NCBI RefSeq assembly: GCF_025137375.1
Contig: NZ_CP073720.1
Coordinates: 7,154,501 to 7,218,500, forward strand
Source: Dactylosporangium fulvum
GTDB taxonomy: Bacteria > Actinomycetota > Actinomycetes > Mycobacteriales > Micromonosporaceae
DNA: 64,000 nucleotides
Reading direction: 5' to 3'
Part shown: one piece after another, positions 43,270-52,398 of the stretch
Layout: each line of letters opens with the position of its first letter
Numbering within the stretch: the first letter of the stretch is position 1
Notes under the pieces: model-generated
The model's input: the letters and a program-made list of their open reading frames with translations, nothing else
Databases searched by the model: none
Told to the model about the DNA's origin: nothing
Translations under genes and position numbers: made by a program

Positions 43270-43674
43270 TCATGCGGCGCCGGACTGCGGACGGTCACCG
43301 CGGGTGGTGTGTCGGCGCATGGTCGACTCGGGGATGCCGTTCTCGACCGCGAGTGGCCGCCGCGTCGCGCCCTGCCCGCGCCGATGCGCCACGCAGGCGG
43401 CCAGGGACGTGAACCTGAACGGTGCCGCCACGACCCGGCCGTGGGCGGCCGCGCGCCGCCGGCTAACGGCGTGCGGGACCGGGGTGATCCCGTGGCGATC
43501 CATCGCTGCCAGCACCGTCGGGCGGGACGCGCCGGCCTGCGCCGCGATCGCCGCCACGGTGCGGTGCTGCCGCAGACGGCAGCGGACCCGGTCACCGTCG
43601 ACCAGCAGCAGGCCGATCGACGCGAAATACGCCGTGGCATCAGACGCGCGTGTTCGCCCGGTGCCAGCGATCAC
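43270..43674 (-). CDS. Small helix-turn-helix protein of unknown role
   Basis: 134 residues, GTG start with GGGGGG 6 nt upstream. Two helix-turn-helix-like segments are visible: TVAAIAAQAGASRPTVLAAM, and a second in the Arg-rich end (VENGIPESTMRRHT). The layout recalls homeodomain-like resolvase or transposase N-termini, but no catalytic part exists. It could be a small regulator or the remnant of a mobile element. Confidence 0.5.
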   Translation of the reverse strand: MIAGTGRTRASDATAYFASIGLLLVDGDRVRCRLRQHRTVAAIAAQAGASRPTVLAAMDRHGITPVPHAVSRRRAAAHGRVVAAPFRFTSLAACVAHRRGQGATRRPLAVENGIPESTMRRHTTRGDRPQSGAA

Positions 43675-43754
43675 GGCATACCCCCCGTTCAGTAGTCGCA
43701 GTGAGACTACCGATGTTGCCGTATCGATGGAACCCCGAACCCTAGGCTGATCCG

Positions 43755-43964
43755 ATGGGCGAGCTGCCCCCGCTGTCCCTCGCCGACTGGATCGTCCTCA
43801 CCGTCGTCGACGAGCAGCCCACCCACGGCTTCGCGATCGTCGCCTTTCCAAGCCGCCGTCATCGGGCTCCACCCGCACTCGGACAGAACCCTGCCGGACC
43901 CGAGGCAGTCACTCTCACCGAACGCCAACTCAGCGTGCTGCCCGACTCGACAGCTCGATACTAG
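43755..43964 (+). pseudogene. PadR N-terminal fragment
   Basis: The first 30 residues (LPPLSLADWIVLTVVDEQPT, HGFAIVA) are the opening of the longer PadR subfamily. After that the frame becomes Pro/Arg-rich and stops at residue 69 without the recognition helix or wing. I read a 3' truncation with a frameshift near 43845. It is a fourth PadR locus in the window, without a partner gene. Confidence 0.65.
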
Positions 43965-44041
43965 CCGGTCTCGGTGACGTCATCGTTGCCGATTTGTTTC
44001 GCCACTGCGGCGCCGTCGGCGACCGCATCCGCTCGGGCACC

Positions 44042-45211
44042 TCATGGTTGCGGGTTGTCGCGAGGCAGTGGCACCGGCTGGGCTCCGCCCGCCTTGGTCA
44101 GCGTGTTGCCCGACCAGGCGGTGATACTGGCCGGATCGTTGACGGAGAACGCGCCGTAGATGCCGCCCCATCGGTGATCGGCGTCGCCGTACCAGCGGTT
44201 GCCGATCACCTGGACATTCCGCACGCCGCCGCACCGGCAGTAACCGTCGGTACGCACATAGACGGCATACGAGCCGCCGGGCATGAACGTGTTGTCGGTG
44301 ATGCGAACCTGGTCGATCGGGCCGAAGTCGCTGACGACATTCAGGACGGTGCCGAGCCCTTCGGCGCCGGTCACGTCGATCGAGTTGTGTGCGATCGTGA
44401 CCGGGCCGCCAGAGAGGACGCTCAGGCCGTAGGATCGGGTGTCCCGGCCCGATGTGCTGCCCTTCGGTGCGTGGATGTGGTTCCACTCGATCTCGGCCGG
44501 TCCCCGCACCGAGATGTTCTGCGTCGTGCCGATGAACTCGCTGAACGTCACCTTGCCGCCGCCGGCGAGGATGACCGGCAGGGTTTCGCCGCTAGAGCCG
44601 GACCCGTCGACGAGGACGTGGTTGAGTTCGATCCGACCGGCCTTGCCGATCATCCCGGTTCCGTCGTCGCCGACGTTCACCCGGATCCAGCAGTTCGTCA
44701 GTGACAGCCGCCCACTCGCCTCGACCCGTATCTGTCGGGTCACCACGCAGTTGGACTGCTGATAGGAACCGGTGATCACGGCCGGGCCGGCGTATGGGGT
44801 CAGCGACTCCTTCGGAACGGTCAGGCCGGGCTTCTCCAGGAACGTCATGGTGCCGACCCGGAACCCGGTGCGGCTCGTCGAGCCGGCGCCGGACGGGGTA
44901 GCGGCACTCGCCGGTGAAGGGGTGCCGGTCGCCGGTCCAGCGGGCGACGGCACGCTGGACGCCGAGGGCACCAGCGTCGGGTCTGCACCGCTCGGCATGA
45001 GCTCGCCGGCCGGACGCAAGGCGAGCATCGTCGCCGCGGTGACGGCGAGCGCCGACACCGCGGCGACGGTGACGACACGGCGACGACGGCGGGCCCGGCG
45101 CCGGCGCAGTCCGTGAGCGACGATGTCACCGACTGTCGTTTGGATCGGCGGTTCGTCGACAAAAAGGTCGGACGCCACATCGGACAGCACACGTTCGATA
45201 CGTGGTTTCAA
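44042..45211 (-). CDS. Membrane-anchored beta-helix protein, sigma-factor partner
   Basis: 389 residues. The TTG start at 45211 overlaps the sigma stop (TTGA) and has AAGGAG 7 nt upstream. A cytoplasmic N-terminus (RIERVLSDVASDLFVDEPPI) like those of SigE-family partners, an Arg-rich stop, one membrane segment (about 48-66), a Ser/Pro/Ala linker, and an external right-handed parallel beta-helix of repeated strand units (VTRQIRVEASGRLSLTNCWI, PVTIAHNSIDV, QVRITDNTFM, VQVIGNRWYG). I infer an anti-sigma-like receptor whose external part resembles pectate-lyase-type helices; no catalytic residues were recognised. Confidence 0.75.
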   Translation of the reverse strand: MKPRIERVLSDVASDLFVDEPPIQTTVGDIVAHGLRRRRARRRRRVVTVAAVSALAVTAATMLALRPAGELMPSGADPTLVPSASSVPSPAGPATGTPSPASAATPSGAGSTSRTGFRVGTMTFLEKPGLTVPKESLTPYAGPAVITGSYQQSNCVVTRQIRVEASGRLSLTNCWIRVNVGDDGTGMIGKAGRIELNHVLVDGSGSSGETLPVILAGGGKVTFSEFIGTTQNISVRGPAEIEWNHIHAPKGSTSGRDTRSYGLSVLSGGPVTIAHNSIDVTGAEGLGTVLNVVSDFGPIDQVRITDNTFMPGGSYAVYVRTDGYCRCGGVRNVQVIGNRWYGDADHRWGGIYGAFSVNDPASITAWSGNTLTKAGGAQPVPLPRDNPQP

Positions 45212-45723
45212 CCTGGGCTCCTTCCCCGCGAGGCGTGCTCGGCCGACAACAGCTCGCGCATGGTGGCAAGGCCCCGTGCGGTCTGGCTCTTCACCGTGCC
45301 CGTGCTGCACCCCATGGCCACCGCGGTCTCTTCCACGCTGAGTGCTTCGACGAAGCGCAGTATCAGCACCGCACGGCGCCGCGCCGGCATCCGGGCGAGG
45401 GCCTCGCGCAGCACCATCCGGTCGACGACGCCGTCGTCGGGTGACTGGCTTACGGTGTCGAGCGGATACTGCGCCGGCCGTTCGCGACGCCATGGCCGCC
45501 GCGTCTCGTCGATCACCGCCCGGACGAGCATCCGACGCACGTACGCGTCCAGGTTTTCGACCAACCGCGCCCTGCGCCACGTCTCGAACAGTTTGGTCAG
45601 CACCGTCGAGGTGATGTCTTCGGCAAGATGCCAGTTGCCGCACATCAGGTATGCGAGCCTACGGAGCGGCACCAACCGAGCGGCGGCGTACTCCTGGAAC
45701 TGGCGAACCTCGTCGTCGGACAC
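45208..45723 (-). CDS. SigE-family ECF sigma factor
   Basis: 171 residues. Region 2 is FQEYAAARLVPLRRLAYLMC with HLAEDITSTVLTKLF, region 4 is PARRRAVLILRFVEALSVEE with STGTVKSQTARGLATM. The GTG at 45723 is used because GGGAGG lies 8 nt upstream; the frame continues open to 45879 without support. It overlaps the beta-helix anti-sigma-like gene downstream, and a second beta-helix protein gene lies 104 bp upstream on the same strand. It should direct RNA polymerase to a small envelope-related set. Confidence 0.93.
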   Translation of the reverse strand: MSDDEVRQFQEYAAARLVPLRRLAYLMCGNWHLAEDITSTVLTKLFETWRRARLVENLDAYVRRMLVRAVIDETRRPWRRERPAQYPLDTVSQSPDDGVVDRMVLREALARMPARRRAVLILRFVEALSVEETAVAMGCSTGTVKSQTARGLATMRELLSAEHASRGRSPG

Positions 45724-45827
45724 CCCATGGACCTCCCGCACACGCGCCCGATGGACGGCACGAAATGGCATGCGACTCGTACTCGTTCGTCCGTCCCGAC
45801 CCACAATCGCGGTCGGGCCGGCGCGGG

Positions 45828-46979
45828 CTAGCTGATCGCGGCGCCGGTGTCGTCCCACACCGCACCGCCGCCAGGGCATGAGGTCGTCGGTCCCCAGTGG
45901 CCTCCTTTGGCGAAGTAGGTGCGGGCCACCCGGTTACCCGAGAAGGCCAGCCGGCCACCCACAGGGCCGCCGCTGGTGGTTCCGCAGTAGATGGTGTAGC
46001 CGCCACCCGCCACCAGATTGTCCACGATGGACACGTCACGGATCGGTGCCGTGTTGGTCGACATGAGGATGGCGGAGGTCTGGCCGTACGGCACTCGGAT
46101 GGTGTTGTGCTTGATGATGATGTCGTGTCCGCCGTCGGACTGGAACCCGTCGTAGTGCGGCCCATCCGCCGGACCACCGGCGGCGACGTCACAGAACGAG
46201 TCCACGATCGTAACGTTGGCCCCCGCGTGGGCACAGTCCGAGCCACCGTGGAACCACACCCGGCGGGCGGTGTAGCCGTCGAAGGCGATGCCCTTGGTCT
46301 CAGAGCCGGTGAGGACGATCTCCACGTCCTCGAGCACCACACCGCGACGATTCATCGACCGCACCACGTACCATCCGCAGTTCTTACCTGAGCCGATGCG
46401 TGACCGCGTCACGATCACGTTGTCGGCGTTGATGATGAGGCAACCGATCACGTCCAGCCCGGTGTAGGTGCCCGCCTGGCTGATGGTGAGGTCCCCGTTG
46501 TGCGTCTTCAGGGAGGCCCCAGCGGGTACACCGGTGTTGGTCTCGTCCGGCCAGCCGCACTTGGACGGCTTGGACATGCAGCCGAGTTGTGCCGGTCCAC
46601 CGGTGCGGCTCGGGGTCGCCTGCGGCGTCGTCGCGCTCGACGAAGGCGTCTGCGACCGTGCGGGGGTCGGCGTTGACACCGTCGGTGAGTTCGCGCTCGG
46701 CGATCCCGCCGAAGTCGGCGTGGATCCGTCGCCGAAGAGGCCGACACAGTCGGCCAGCCAGTCCCGCGCTTGTTGCGACAGGCCCGCAGTGCCCATCGCC
46801 TGCCGGTCGACGCACCATTGGCCGAGCTGCGACTGGGGCAGATCCGGCACCGCGAGATCGACTGGCGCGGCTTCGAGTCCGCGGTGCTGGAACATGTATG
46901 CGCCGCCGATCGCCGTCAGCAGGGCGGTGAGGAGCGTGAGGGGCACGATGAGCCGCAGGTTCCGTCTGCGTGCATGCAT
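45828..46979 (-). CDS. Membrane-anchored right-handed beta-helix protein
   Basis: 383 residues. ATG 46979 with GGAGA 7 nt upstream. A basic N-terminus and one membrane segment (about 10-30), a Cys-containing stalk (WCVDRQAMG, LADCVGLFG), a Thr/Ser/Pro linker of about 50 residues, and a beta-helix domain from about 130 (LTISQAGTYTGLDVIGCLII, ADNVIVTRSRIG, GVVLEDVEIVL, IIIKHNTIRV, VSIVDNLVAG). It looks like a polysaccharide-binding or lyase-like surface protein and shares its design with the sigma partner at 44042. No catalytic set identified. Confidence 0.75.
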   Translation of the reverse strand: MHARRRNLRLIVPLTLLTALLTAIGGAYMFQHRGLEAAPVDLAVPDLPQSQLGQWCVDRQAMGTAGLSQQARDWLADCVGLFGDGSTPTSAGSPSANSPTVSTPTPARSQTPSSSATTPQATPSRTGGPAQLGCMSKPSKCGWPDETNTGVPAGASLKTHNGDLTISQAGTYTGLDVIGCLIINADNVIVTRSRIGSGKNCGWYVVRSMNRRGVVLEDVEIVLTGSETKGIAFDGYTARRVWFHGGSDCAHAGANVTIVDSFCDVAAGGPADGPHYDGFQSDGGHDIIIKHNTIRVPYGQTSAILMSTNTAPIRDVSIVDNLVAGGGYTIYCGTTSGGPVGGRLAFSGNRVARTYFAKGGHWGPTTSCPGGGAVWDDTGAAIS

Positions 46980-47290
46980 CAAGACGTCTCCGGTCGTGTT
47001 GAGAAGAGGTTGGTACCTGGCCGTCTCGTGCGGGCGAACGACGGCACACACGAGAGTCGGCTCCTAAACGGAGGCGCCGGCCGATAGGTTGCCCGCGATC
47101 GCCGACAATTTTCGCCGAGCCTCGCGGTCGACCACGGAGCACGCAAGTTGTACGGGTGCGCAAAACATCGGTGTCCGGATGGTACTGCGACCTTGTGGCT
47201 AAGAGTCGAGGGTGAACGCATACCGGACCGCACACCGCCGACGACGGTCTGTCTCGCGGATCATGGTTGCGGATCGGTAGAGTCGTCCGC
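46980..47290. other. Divergent intergenic region
   Basis: About 310 bp between the beta-helix gene (-) and the acyltransferase-like gene (+). It should hold both promoters; no box, palindrome or gene stands out. Confidence 0.45.
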
Positions 47291-48235
47291 GTGGATCTGG
47301 ACGACACCGCCGCCCGGCTCGGGGTGCCCGTCGAGGACGTCGACCGCGTGCACCGGCTCGCCGGCGACCGGCCGTCGGCTCCACTGCCCGCCAAGGCCGA
47401 CGCGCCCGCGATCCTCGACCGGCTCGCGGTGCGGCCGGACGACGCCGCCGAGATCATGGCGGGCTGGCCCGACCCCGACTCTCCACTGTGGACTCCGGAG
47501 CTGCGCTGGCTGCTCGACCGCTCGATCGCCCTGATCCGCGCCGATCTCGGGGGCCACGGCTGGCTGCCGCCCGGCCCGGAACTGCCGCGCGAACGGGGTC
47601 CCGCCTGGCGGCATCTCTACGTATACGCGTACCTGGCCCTGGTCGACGTCGTCACGGGATACCACCGCGACCACGGCGTCGCCGATGCCGTGTCGTGGCT
47701 GACACTCGCGGACCTGGGCCGCAACCTCGCGATCGACCGGCGGATGCACCGCGAGGGCTGGCCGGTCATGCAGAGCTGGCTGACGCTGCACGCGCGCGGC
47801 GGCCTCTACGAGCTGGGCCGGCTGCAGCACCAGCGCGGCGACACCGCCATCGACCTGCACATCCCCGAGGCGGGGCCGCTGAACCCGGAGGCGGTCGCGG
47901 CGTCGCTCGACGAGGCCCGTGCGTTCTTCCCGCGCCACTTTCCCGACGAGCGCTACACGGCGTTCTCCTGCGGCTCGTGGCTGCTCGACCCGCAGCTGCA
48001 GGAGTACCTGCCCGGGGACTCCAACATCGTCCGGTTCCAGCGGAGGTTCGAGCTGGAGCCCTACGAGGAGCCGGAAGGGCTGGACGCCGACGTCGAGGTG
48101 CTGCGGTTCGCGTTCCGCACCCTGACCACGCCGCTCGACCAGCTGCCACTGCGCACCGTGCTCCAGCGCGCGATCGTCGACCACCTGAAGGCCGGCCGCC
48201 ACTGGCACTGGCGCCGCGGCCGCTTCCCGATCTAG
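47291..48235 (+). CDS. Acyltransferase-domain (GNAT-like) protein
   Basis: 314 residues from GTG 47291 (TTG 47267 is an alternative). The C-terminal half, LHIPEAGPLNPEAVAASLDE, ARAFFPRHFPDE, SCGSWLLDPQLQEYLP and SNIVRFQRRF, is a conserved actinomycete block that automated annotation names 'acyltransferase domain-containing'. The reaction is not known. It stands alone, followed by a shared terminator with the convergent iclR gene. Confidence 0.65.
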   Translation: MDLDDTAARLGVPVEDVDRVHRLAGDRPSAPLPAKADAPAILDRLAVRPDDAAEIMAGWPDPDSPLWTPELRWLLDRSIALIRADLGGHGWLPPGPELPRERGPAWRHLYVYAYLALVDVVTGYHRDHGVADAVSWLTLADLGRNLAIDRRMHREGWPVMQSWLTLHARGGLYELGRLQHQRGDTAIDLHIPEAGPLNPEAVAASLDEARAFFPRHFPDERYTAFSCGSWLLDPQLQEYLPGDSNIVRFQRRFELEPYEEPEGLDADVEVLRFAFRTLTTPLDQLPLRTVLQRAIVDHLKAGRHWHWRRGRFPI

Positions 48236-48301
48236 TCGGGACAGCGCGTAGCCAGCGCCACCACCTGCGGTGTCGCCTTACGGCACGCGGCAACGACGAA
48301 G

Positions 48302-48323
48302 GCCCCCGGCGGGTGCCGGGGGC
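48302..48323. terminator. Bidirectional terminator
   Basis: GCCCCCGGC, loop GGGT, GCCGGGGGC; between convergent genes ending at 48235 (+) and 48346 (-). Confidence 0.85.
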
Positions 48324-48345
48324 ATCGTCGATGAGCGACCCGAGC

Positions 48346-49119
48346 TCAGCCCGCCGCGTGGAAGTCGCGCACCAGCCGCATCGCGACGCGGCGCAGCGCT
48401 CTCGCGGTCGCTTCGACCTTGTCCGGCGGCAGCCGCCGGGCCGGCGCGCTGACGCTGATGCCGCACAGGAACGGCAGGCCCTGCAACGAGACCGCGACAC
48501 AGCGGCCGTCGGGCTGGTTCTCGCAGTCGTCCAGCCCGTAACCCTCGCGGCGGACGGTCTCCAGCTCCTCCAGGTAGCGCTCGACCGTGGTGATCGTGGC
48601 CGGCGTGTAGCGCTGCAGCGGCTGGGCCGACAGCAGCGCGCGGACCCGCTCCTCGGGCAGCTCGGCCACGATCGCCTTGCCCAGCGCGGTGGCGTGCAGG
48701 GCGCCGCGGTCGCCGACCCGCGCGGCCAGGCGCATCATCTCGTGGCTCTCCACCACGACGGCGTGGACGACCTCGGCACCGTCGAGCAGGCCCATGTTGG
48801 TGGTTTCGCCGAGCTTGTCGCGCAACCGCTCCAGGTGCGGCCGGGCCAGGTTGACCAGCGCGTCGACCTGCCGAGTGTGCTGCGGGCGGAACGCCAGGCC
48901 CAGCCGGTAGAGCCCGAGCGCGACGTCGCGCTCGACGTACCGCCTGGACTCCAGGGCGGCCAGGTAGCGGTAGGCCGAGCTCTTCGGCAGCGCCGTCACC
49001 TCGGCGACATCGGCCAGCGTCGCGCCCTCGCGGGAGCGCTGCAACACGTCGAGAATGTCGCAGACCCGCTCCACCGCCCGGATCGGGTAGTTCGTGACTG
49101 CGTCCTTGGCGGCCTTCAT
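48346..49119 (-). CDS. IclR-family transcriptional regulator
   Basis: 257 residues from ATG 49119. N-terminal winged helix (AVERVCDILDVLQRSREGAT, LADVAEVTALPKSSAYRYLA) and the IclR effector domain with GKAIVAELP and the conserved DCENQPDGRCVAVSL block. It faces the ABC-transporter/catabolic operon across 451 bp and most likely controls it in response to the imported substrate. A GAAAC-N4-GTTTC palindrome next to the operon promoter is a likely binding site. Confidence 0.93.
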   Translation of the reverse strand: MKAAKDAVTNYPIRAVERVCDILDVLQRSREGATLADVAEVTALPKSSAYRYLAALESRRYVERDVALGLYRLGLAFRPQHTRQVDALVNLARPHLERLRDKLGETTNMGLLDGAEVVHAVVVESHEMMRLAARVGDRGALHATALGKAIVAELPEERVRALLSAQPLQRYTPATITTVERYLEELETVRREGYGLDDCENQPDGRCVAVSLQGLPFLCGISVSAPARRLPPDKVEATARALRRVAMRLVRDFHAAG

Positions 49120-49446
49120 CCCACTCCTGTCGCATGGTCGCGCGACGACCAGGGCAGATCGCGCGACGGGATCGTTCGCAGCGTCGCGCGATGCGTCGTG
49201 ACCGGCGGCACGCGACGGGTGGTGCGCGGCGCCGCGCCGGTGCGCCGGGTCGCCGCGGCATGAGTATGACGCCCCGTCCCGGCCCGCGCCAGGTCCCGAA
49301 CAGATCCCCACAATTCACCCGCCGGTCCCGGAACGACAAGGGGGCCTCAAAACCGTCCCCGCCTCGTTCTGCACTTCGTGTTCCAGCCAGCAAACGGCTG
49401 GTGTATGGCCGAGATTACCTGGTCAGCACGCCGTCATGGCGATATC
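49120..49446. other. Intergenic region between iclR and the operon promoter
   Basis: About 330 bp. Open frames here are Arg/Pro-rich with no start signals. Nothing recognised apart from the promoter elements at its right end. Confidence 0.5.
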
Positions 49447-49495
49447 GAAACGACAGTTTCAGCTGTTGACACGCTCTTGGGGCCGTGTCCATACT
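49447..49495 (+). promoter_or_regulatory. Operon promoter with IclR-type palindrome
   Basis: GAAAC-GACA-GTTTC at 49447-49460, then TTGACA at 49466-49471, an 18-bp spacer and CATACT at 49490-49495, 76 bp before the binding-protein start. The palindrome sits just upstream of the -35 box, a position suited to an IclR regulator acting as activator or repressor. Confidence 0.65.
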
Positions 49496-49570
49496 CAGCG
49501 CACCGCGTCGACCAGATCGCGTGCCCGGCGCTCGCCGCGCGGGCAACGTCTCGAGTGGGGATAGGTCCGC

Positions 49571-51178
49571 ATGTTTTCGTACCGAACCCGCATCGCCCCC
49601 CGGCTGGTGGCCGGAGCCGGCGTGCTCATGATGATCGCTACCGCCGCGGCCTGCGGCTCTGACACTTCCTCGAACCCGAGCACCGACCAGACCCTCCGCA
49701 TCGCCGAGGCCGTCGAGCAGCCGACGCTCGACCCGGCCAAGAACATCCAGTACCTCAGCGACGAGATGGCCGCCATCTACGACACCCTCGTGGTCATCAA
49801 GGCCGACGGGACCATCGGCCCGAGCCTCGCCGAGTCGTGGACGATCGATGGCGCCTCCATCACCTTCAAGCTGCGCTCGGGCGTGAAGTTCCACGACGGC
49901 ACACCGTTCGACGCCGAGGCGGTCAAGTACGCCCTCGACCGCGTCGTCGACCCGAACACCAAGGCCACCAACTCCAAGAGCGTGCTCGGCCCCTACGACA
50001 AGGCCGAGGTCATCGACCCGACGACGGTCAAGGTGACCTGGAAGAGCCCGGTCGGCGCGGCGCTGATCAACCTGGCCAACGCCGACCTGAGCATCCCGTC
50101 GCCGACCGCGGCCAAGGCCGGCACGCTCGAGCAGAAGCCGGTCGGCACCGGCCCCTACAAGTTCGTCAACTACGTCAAGGGTGACCGGCTCGAGGTCGAG
50201 CGCAACCCCGACTACACGACGATCCGGCCCGACCTGACCAACAAGGCCGCCCCGAAGTACGCGAAAATCGTGTTCCAGTACGTGACCAACGCCAGCACCC
50301 GGGCCAACCTGGTCTCCACCGGCGGCGTCGAGATCGCCCAGCTGACCGGCCCCGACGCCAAGCGGCTGGCCAACGCGCCCAACCTGAAGAACACCGCCTT
50401 CCCCGGCGTCAGCGAGACCGCGCTGTGGATCAACGCCAAGAAGGTCCCCGACGTCAACGTCCGCAAGGCCATCTCGGCCGCGATCGACCGCGACGCGCTC
50501 ATCCAGGCCATCGCGAGCGGCTACGCCGAGGTGAACTACAGCGTGCTGCCGACGATCGTCCCCGGCCACGACAAGAGCGCCGGCGACGGCGTCACGAAGT
50601 ACGGCAAGGACCAGGCCAAGCAGCTGCTGCAGGCGGCCGGTTACACCGCCGGGTCCGACGGCACGATGACCAAGAACGGCCAGCCGTTGACGCTGAACAT
50701 CCTGTCCTCGGCCGAGGATCCATGGCCGGCCATCGACCAGCTCGTGCAGGACCAGCTGGCCCAGGTGGGCATCAAGGCCACCATCAAGACCGAGGAGTTC
50801 GCCACGGTCACCCAGACCCGACGCAAGGGCGACCAGGACATCTACATCGGCCGCTACGGCATCCTCGACCCGGCCGGCTCGATGAACATCCTCTTCGCCT
50901 GCGCCAACATCCCGTCGGCGACCGTGCCGCTCGGCACAAACCTCACCTTCAACTGCAACACCGAGGTCGACGCGGCGCTCCGGGCCGCGATCACCGAGAG
51001 CGACGACGCCAAACGGGCGACCCTGCTCTCGACCGCGCAGCGGCAGATGGCCGCGGACCACACCGCCCTGGTGCTCTACCAGCCACAAAGTGTGGTGTTC
51101 TCGGCGAAGTCGGTGTCCGGCATCGGCATGCAGCCGGACGGCATCCTGAAGATCAACGACCTGGCGCCGTCGGCGTGA
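49571..51178 (+). CDS. ABC importer substrate-binding lipoprotein, family 5 (peptide/opine type)
   Basis: 535 residues. Lipoprotein signal with lipobox TAAAC (Cys28). The body is the extracytoplasmic family 5 fold: LRSGVKFHDGTPFDAEAVKY, EQKPVGTGPYKFVNYVKGDR, NVRKAISAAIDRDALI are standard blocks. It binds di-/oligopeptides, opines or nickel-type ligands; the ligand is not determined. First gene of an operon reaching 59110, coupled to the permease by GTGA. Confidence 0.93.
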   Translation: MFSYRTRIAPRLVAGAGVLMMIATAAACGSDTSSNPSTDQTLRIAEAVEQPTLDPAKNIQYLSDEMAAIYDTLVVIKADGTIGPSLAESWTIDGASITFKLRSGVKFHDGTPFDAEAVKYALDRVVDPNTKATNSKSVLGPYDKAEVIDPTTVKVTWKSPVGAALINLANADLSIPSPTAAKAGTLEQKPVGTGPYKFVNYVKGDRLEVERNPDYTTIRPDLTNKAAPKYAKIVFQYVTNASTRANLVSTGGVEIAQLTGPDAKRLANAPNLKNTAFPGVSETALWINAKKVPDVNVRKAISAAIDRDALIQAIASGYAEVNYSVLPTIVPGHDKSAGDGVTKYGKDQAKQLLQAAGYTAGSDGTMTKNGQPLTLNILSSAEDPWPAIDQLVQDQLAQVGIKATIKTEEFATVTQTRRKGDQDIYIGRYGILDPAGSMNILFACANIPSATVPLGTNLTFNCNTEVDAALRAAITESDDAKRATLLSTAQRQMAADHTALVLYQPQSVVFSAKSVSGIGMQPDGILKINDLAPSA

Positions 51179-52107
51179 GCTTCCTTCGGTTCGTCGCGCG
51201 GCGGGTACTGCTGACCGTACCCGCCGCGCTGGCGGTGCTCGTCATCACCTTCGCGATGATCCGGCTCGTGCCCGGCGACCCGGTGACGGTCATCGCGGGC
51301 ACCAACCTCGACCCGCAGGTCGCCGCCGACCTGCGCCGACAGCTCGGCCTCGACGACCCGCTGCGGGTGCAGTTCCTCGACTACGTCGGCAACGTGTTGC
51401 GGGGTGACCTCGGCACGTCGTTCCTGACGCACCGCCCGGTCACGGAGATCGTGGCCGAGCGCCTGCCGTACACCCTCATGCTGACCGTCGCCGGGGTGCT
51501 CACCGGTCTGCTGTTGTCGGTGCCGATCGGGGTCGCCAGCGCCCTGCGCGATGCCCGCAAGCGCCGCACCGGGGTCAGCTTCACCGCGATCACCACGCTG
51601 TTCGTCGCCACGCCGGACTTCCTGCTCGGCACCGTGCTGGTCAGCGTCCTCGCCGTGTACCTGCAGGTGTTCCCGGTCGCCGGGGCGCAGTCGTGGGACT
51701 CGATCGTGCTGCCGGCCCTTGCACTGGGCATTCCGCTGGCCGGCATCCAGGCCCGGGTGATCCGCACCAGCGTCCTCGACGTCGCCACCCGGCCGTTCGT
51801 GCGCACACTGCGCGCGGCGGGCGTGCCCGAGCGGCGGCTGCTGGCCCGCAACGTGCTGCCCAACGCCTCCATCCCGGTCGTGACGCTGCTGTCCGTCGAG
51901 TTCGGACGGTTGCTCGCCGGTGCGCTCATCGTCGAGAACATCTTCGCCTGGCCCGGCCTCGGCACCGTCATCTTCGACTCGATCGGCCGCCGCGACCTGC
52001 CCGCCGTGCAGGGCGAGATCCTCGTCGTCGCGCTGCTGATCCTCGGCATCAACCTCGTCATCGACGTCATCTACCGGCTCATCGACCCGCGGATCAGCCT
52101 GGCTTGA
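51175..52107 (+). CDS. ABC importer permease, DppB type
   Basis: 310 residues, GTG start overlapping the binding-protein stop. Six membrane segments; LGLDDPLRVQFLDYVGNVLR and the EAA loop TLRAAGVPERRLLARNVLPN identify the DppB/OppB family. The stop TGA at 52105-52107 lies inside the right end of an IS200/IS605 remnant (see 52104), so its last residues come from the element or the junction; DPRISLA is nevertheless near the expected length. Confidence 0.93.
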   Translation: MSFLRFVARRVLLTVPAALAVLVITFAMIRLVPGDPVTVIAGTNLDPQVAADLRRQLGLDDPLRVQFLDYVGNVLRGDLGTSFLTHRPVTEIVAERLPYTLMLTVAGVLTGLLLSVPIGVASALRDARKRRTGVSFTAITTLFVATPDFLLGTVLVSVLAVYLQVFPVAGAQSWDSIVLPALALGIPLAGIQARVIRTSVLDVATRPFVRTLRAAGVPERRLLARNVLPNASIPVVTLLSVEFGRLLAGALIVENIFAWPGLGTVIFDSIGRRDLPAVQGEILVVALLILGINLVIDVIYRLIDPRISLA

Positions 52108-52380
52108 CATCCTCCCCTTCCGCAAGGAGGGGATTCCTGGGGTCGCCCCAGGGAGTTCCTGCTCCGTCGCCGACCGCCCCGTCCGGGAGGACTCCCCGTT
52201 GAGGTCTTACACCAGCTCCACCGGCAGACACCGCCGGGACGTGCGGGATCACGTCCTCGCAGAGCGGGAACACGAACCAGCGCCCGGCCGCGTCCTGCGA
52301 CCCGGTCGACGCACCCTCCGGCAGCGGATGCGACCGCTGCTCGGTCTTGAACGCCGGATGGCGGGCGCGAAGGCGGGGGT
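52104..52380 (-). mobile_element. IS200/IS605-family remnant: tnpB fragment and right end
   Basis: On the minus strand, 52201-52380 translates to an in-frame stretch with SQDAAGRWFVFPLCEDVIPH, matching the TnpB segment usually written SxDxxGRWFVSF. Both ends of the protein are missing. It is followed by two hairpins: CCTGGGGCGACCCCAGG (52136-52152) and CCCCTCC-TTGCGG-AAGGGG, ending in GAGGATGTCAAG, the form of the right end and omega-RNA 3' part seen in actinomycete IS605 elements. It has decayed but interrupts the spacing of an ABC operon between two permease genes. Confidence 0.65.
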
Positions 52381-52398
52381 ATCCACGGAAGGAATCCG

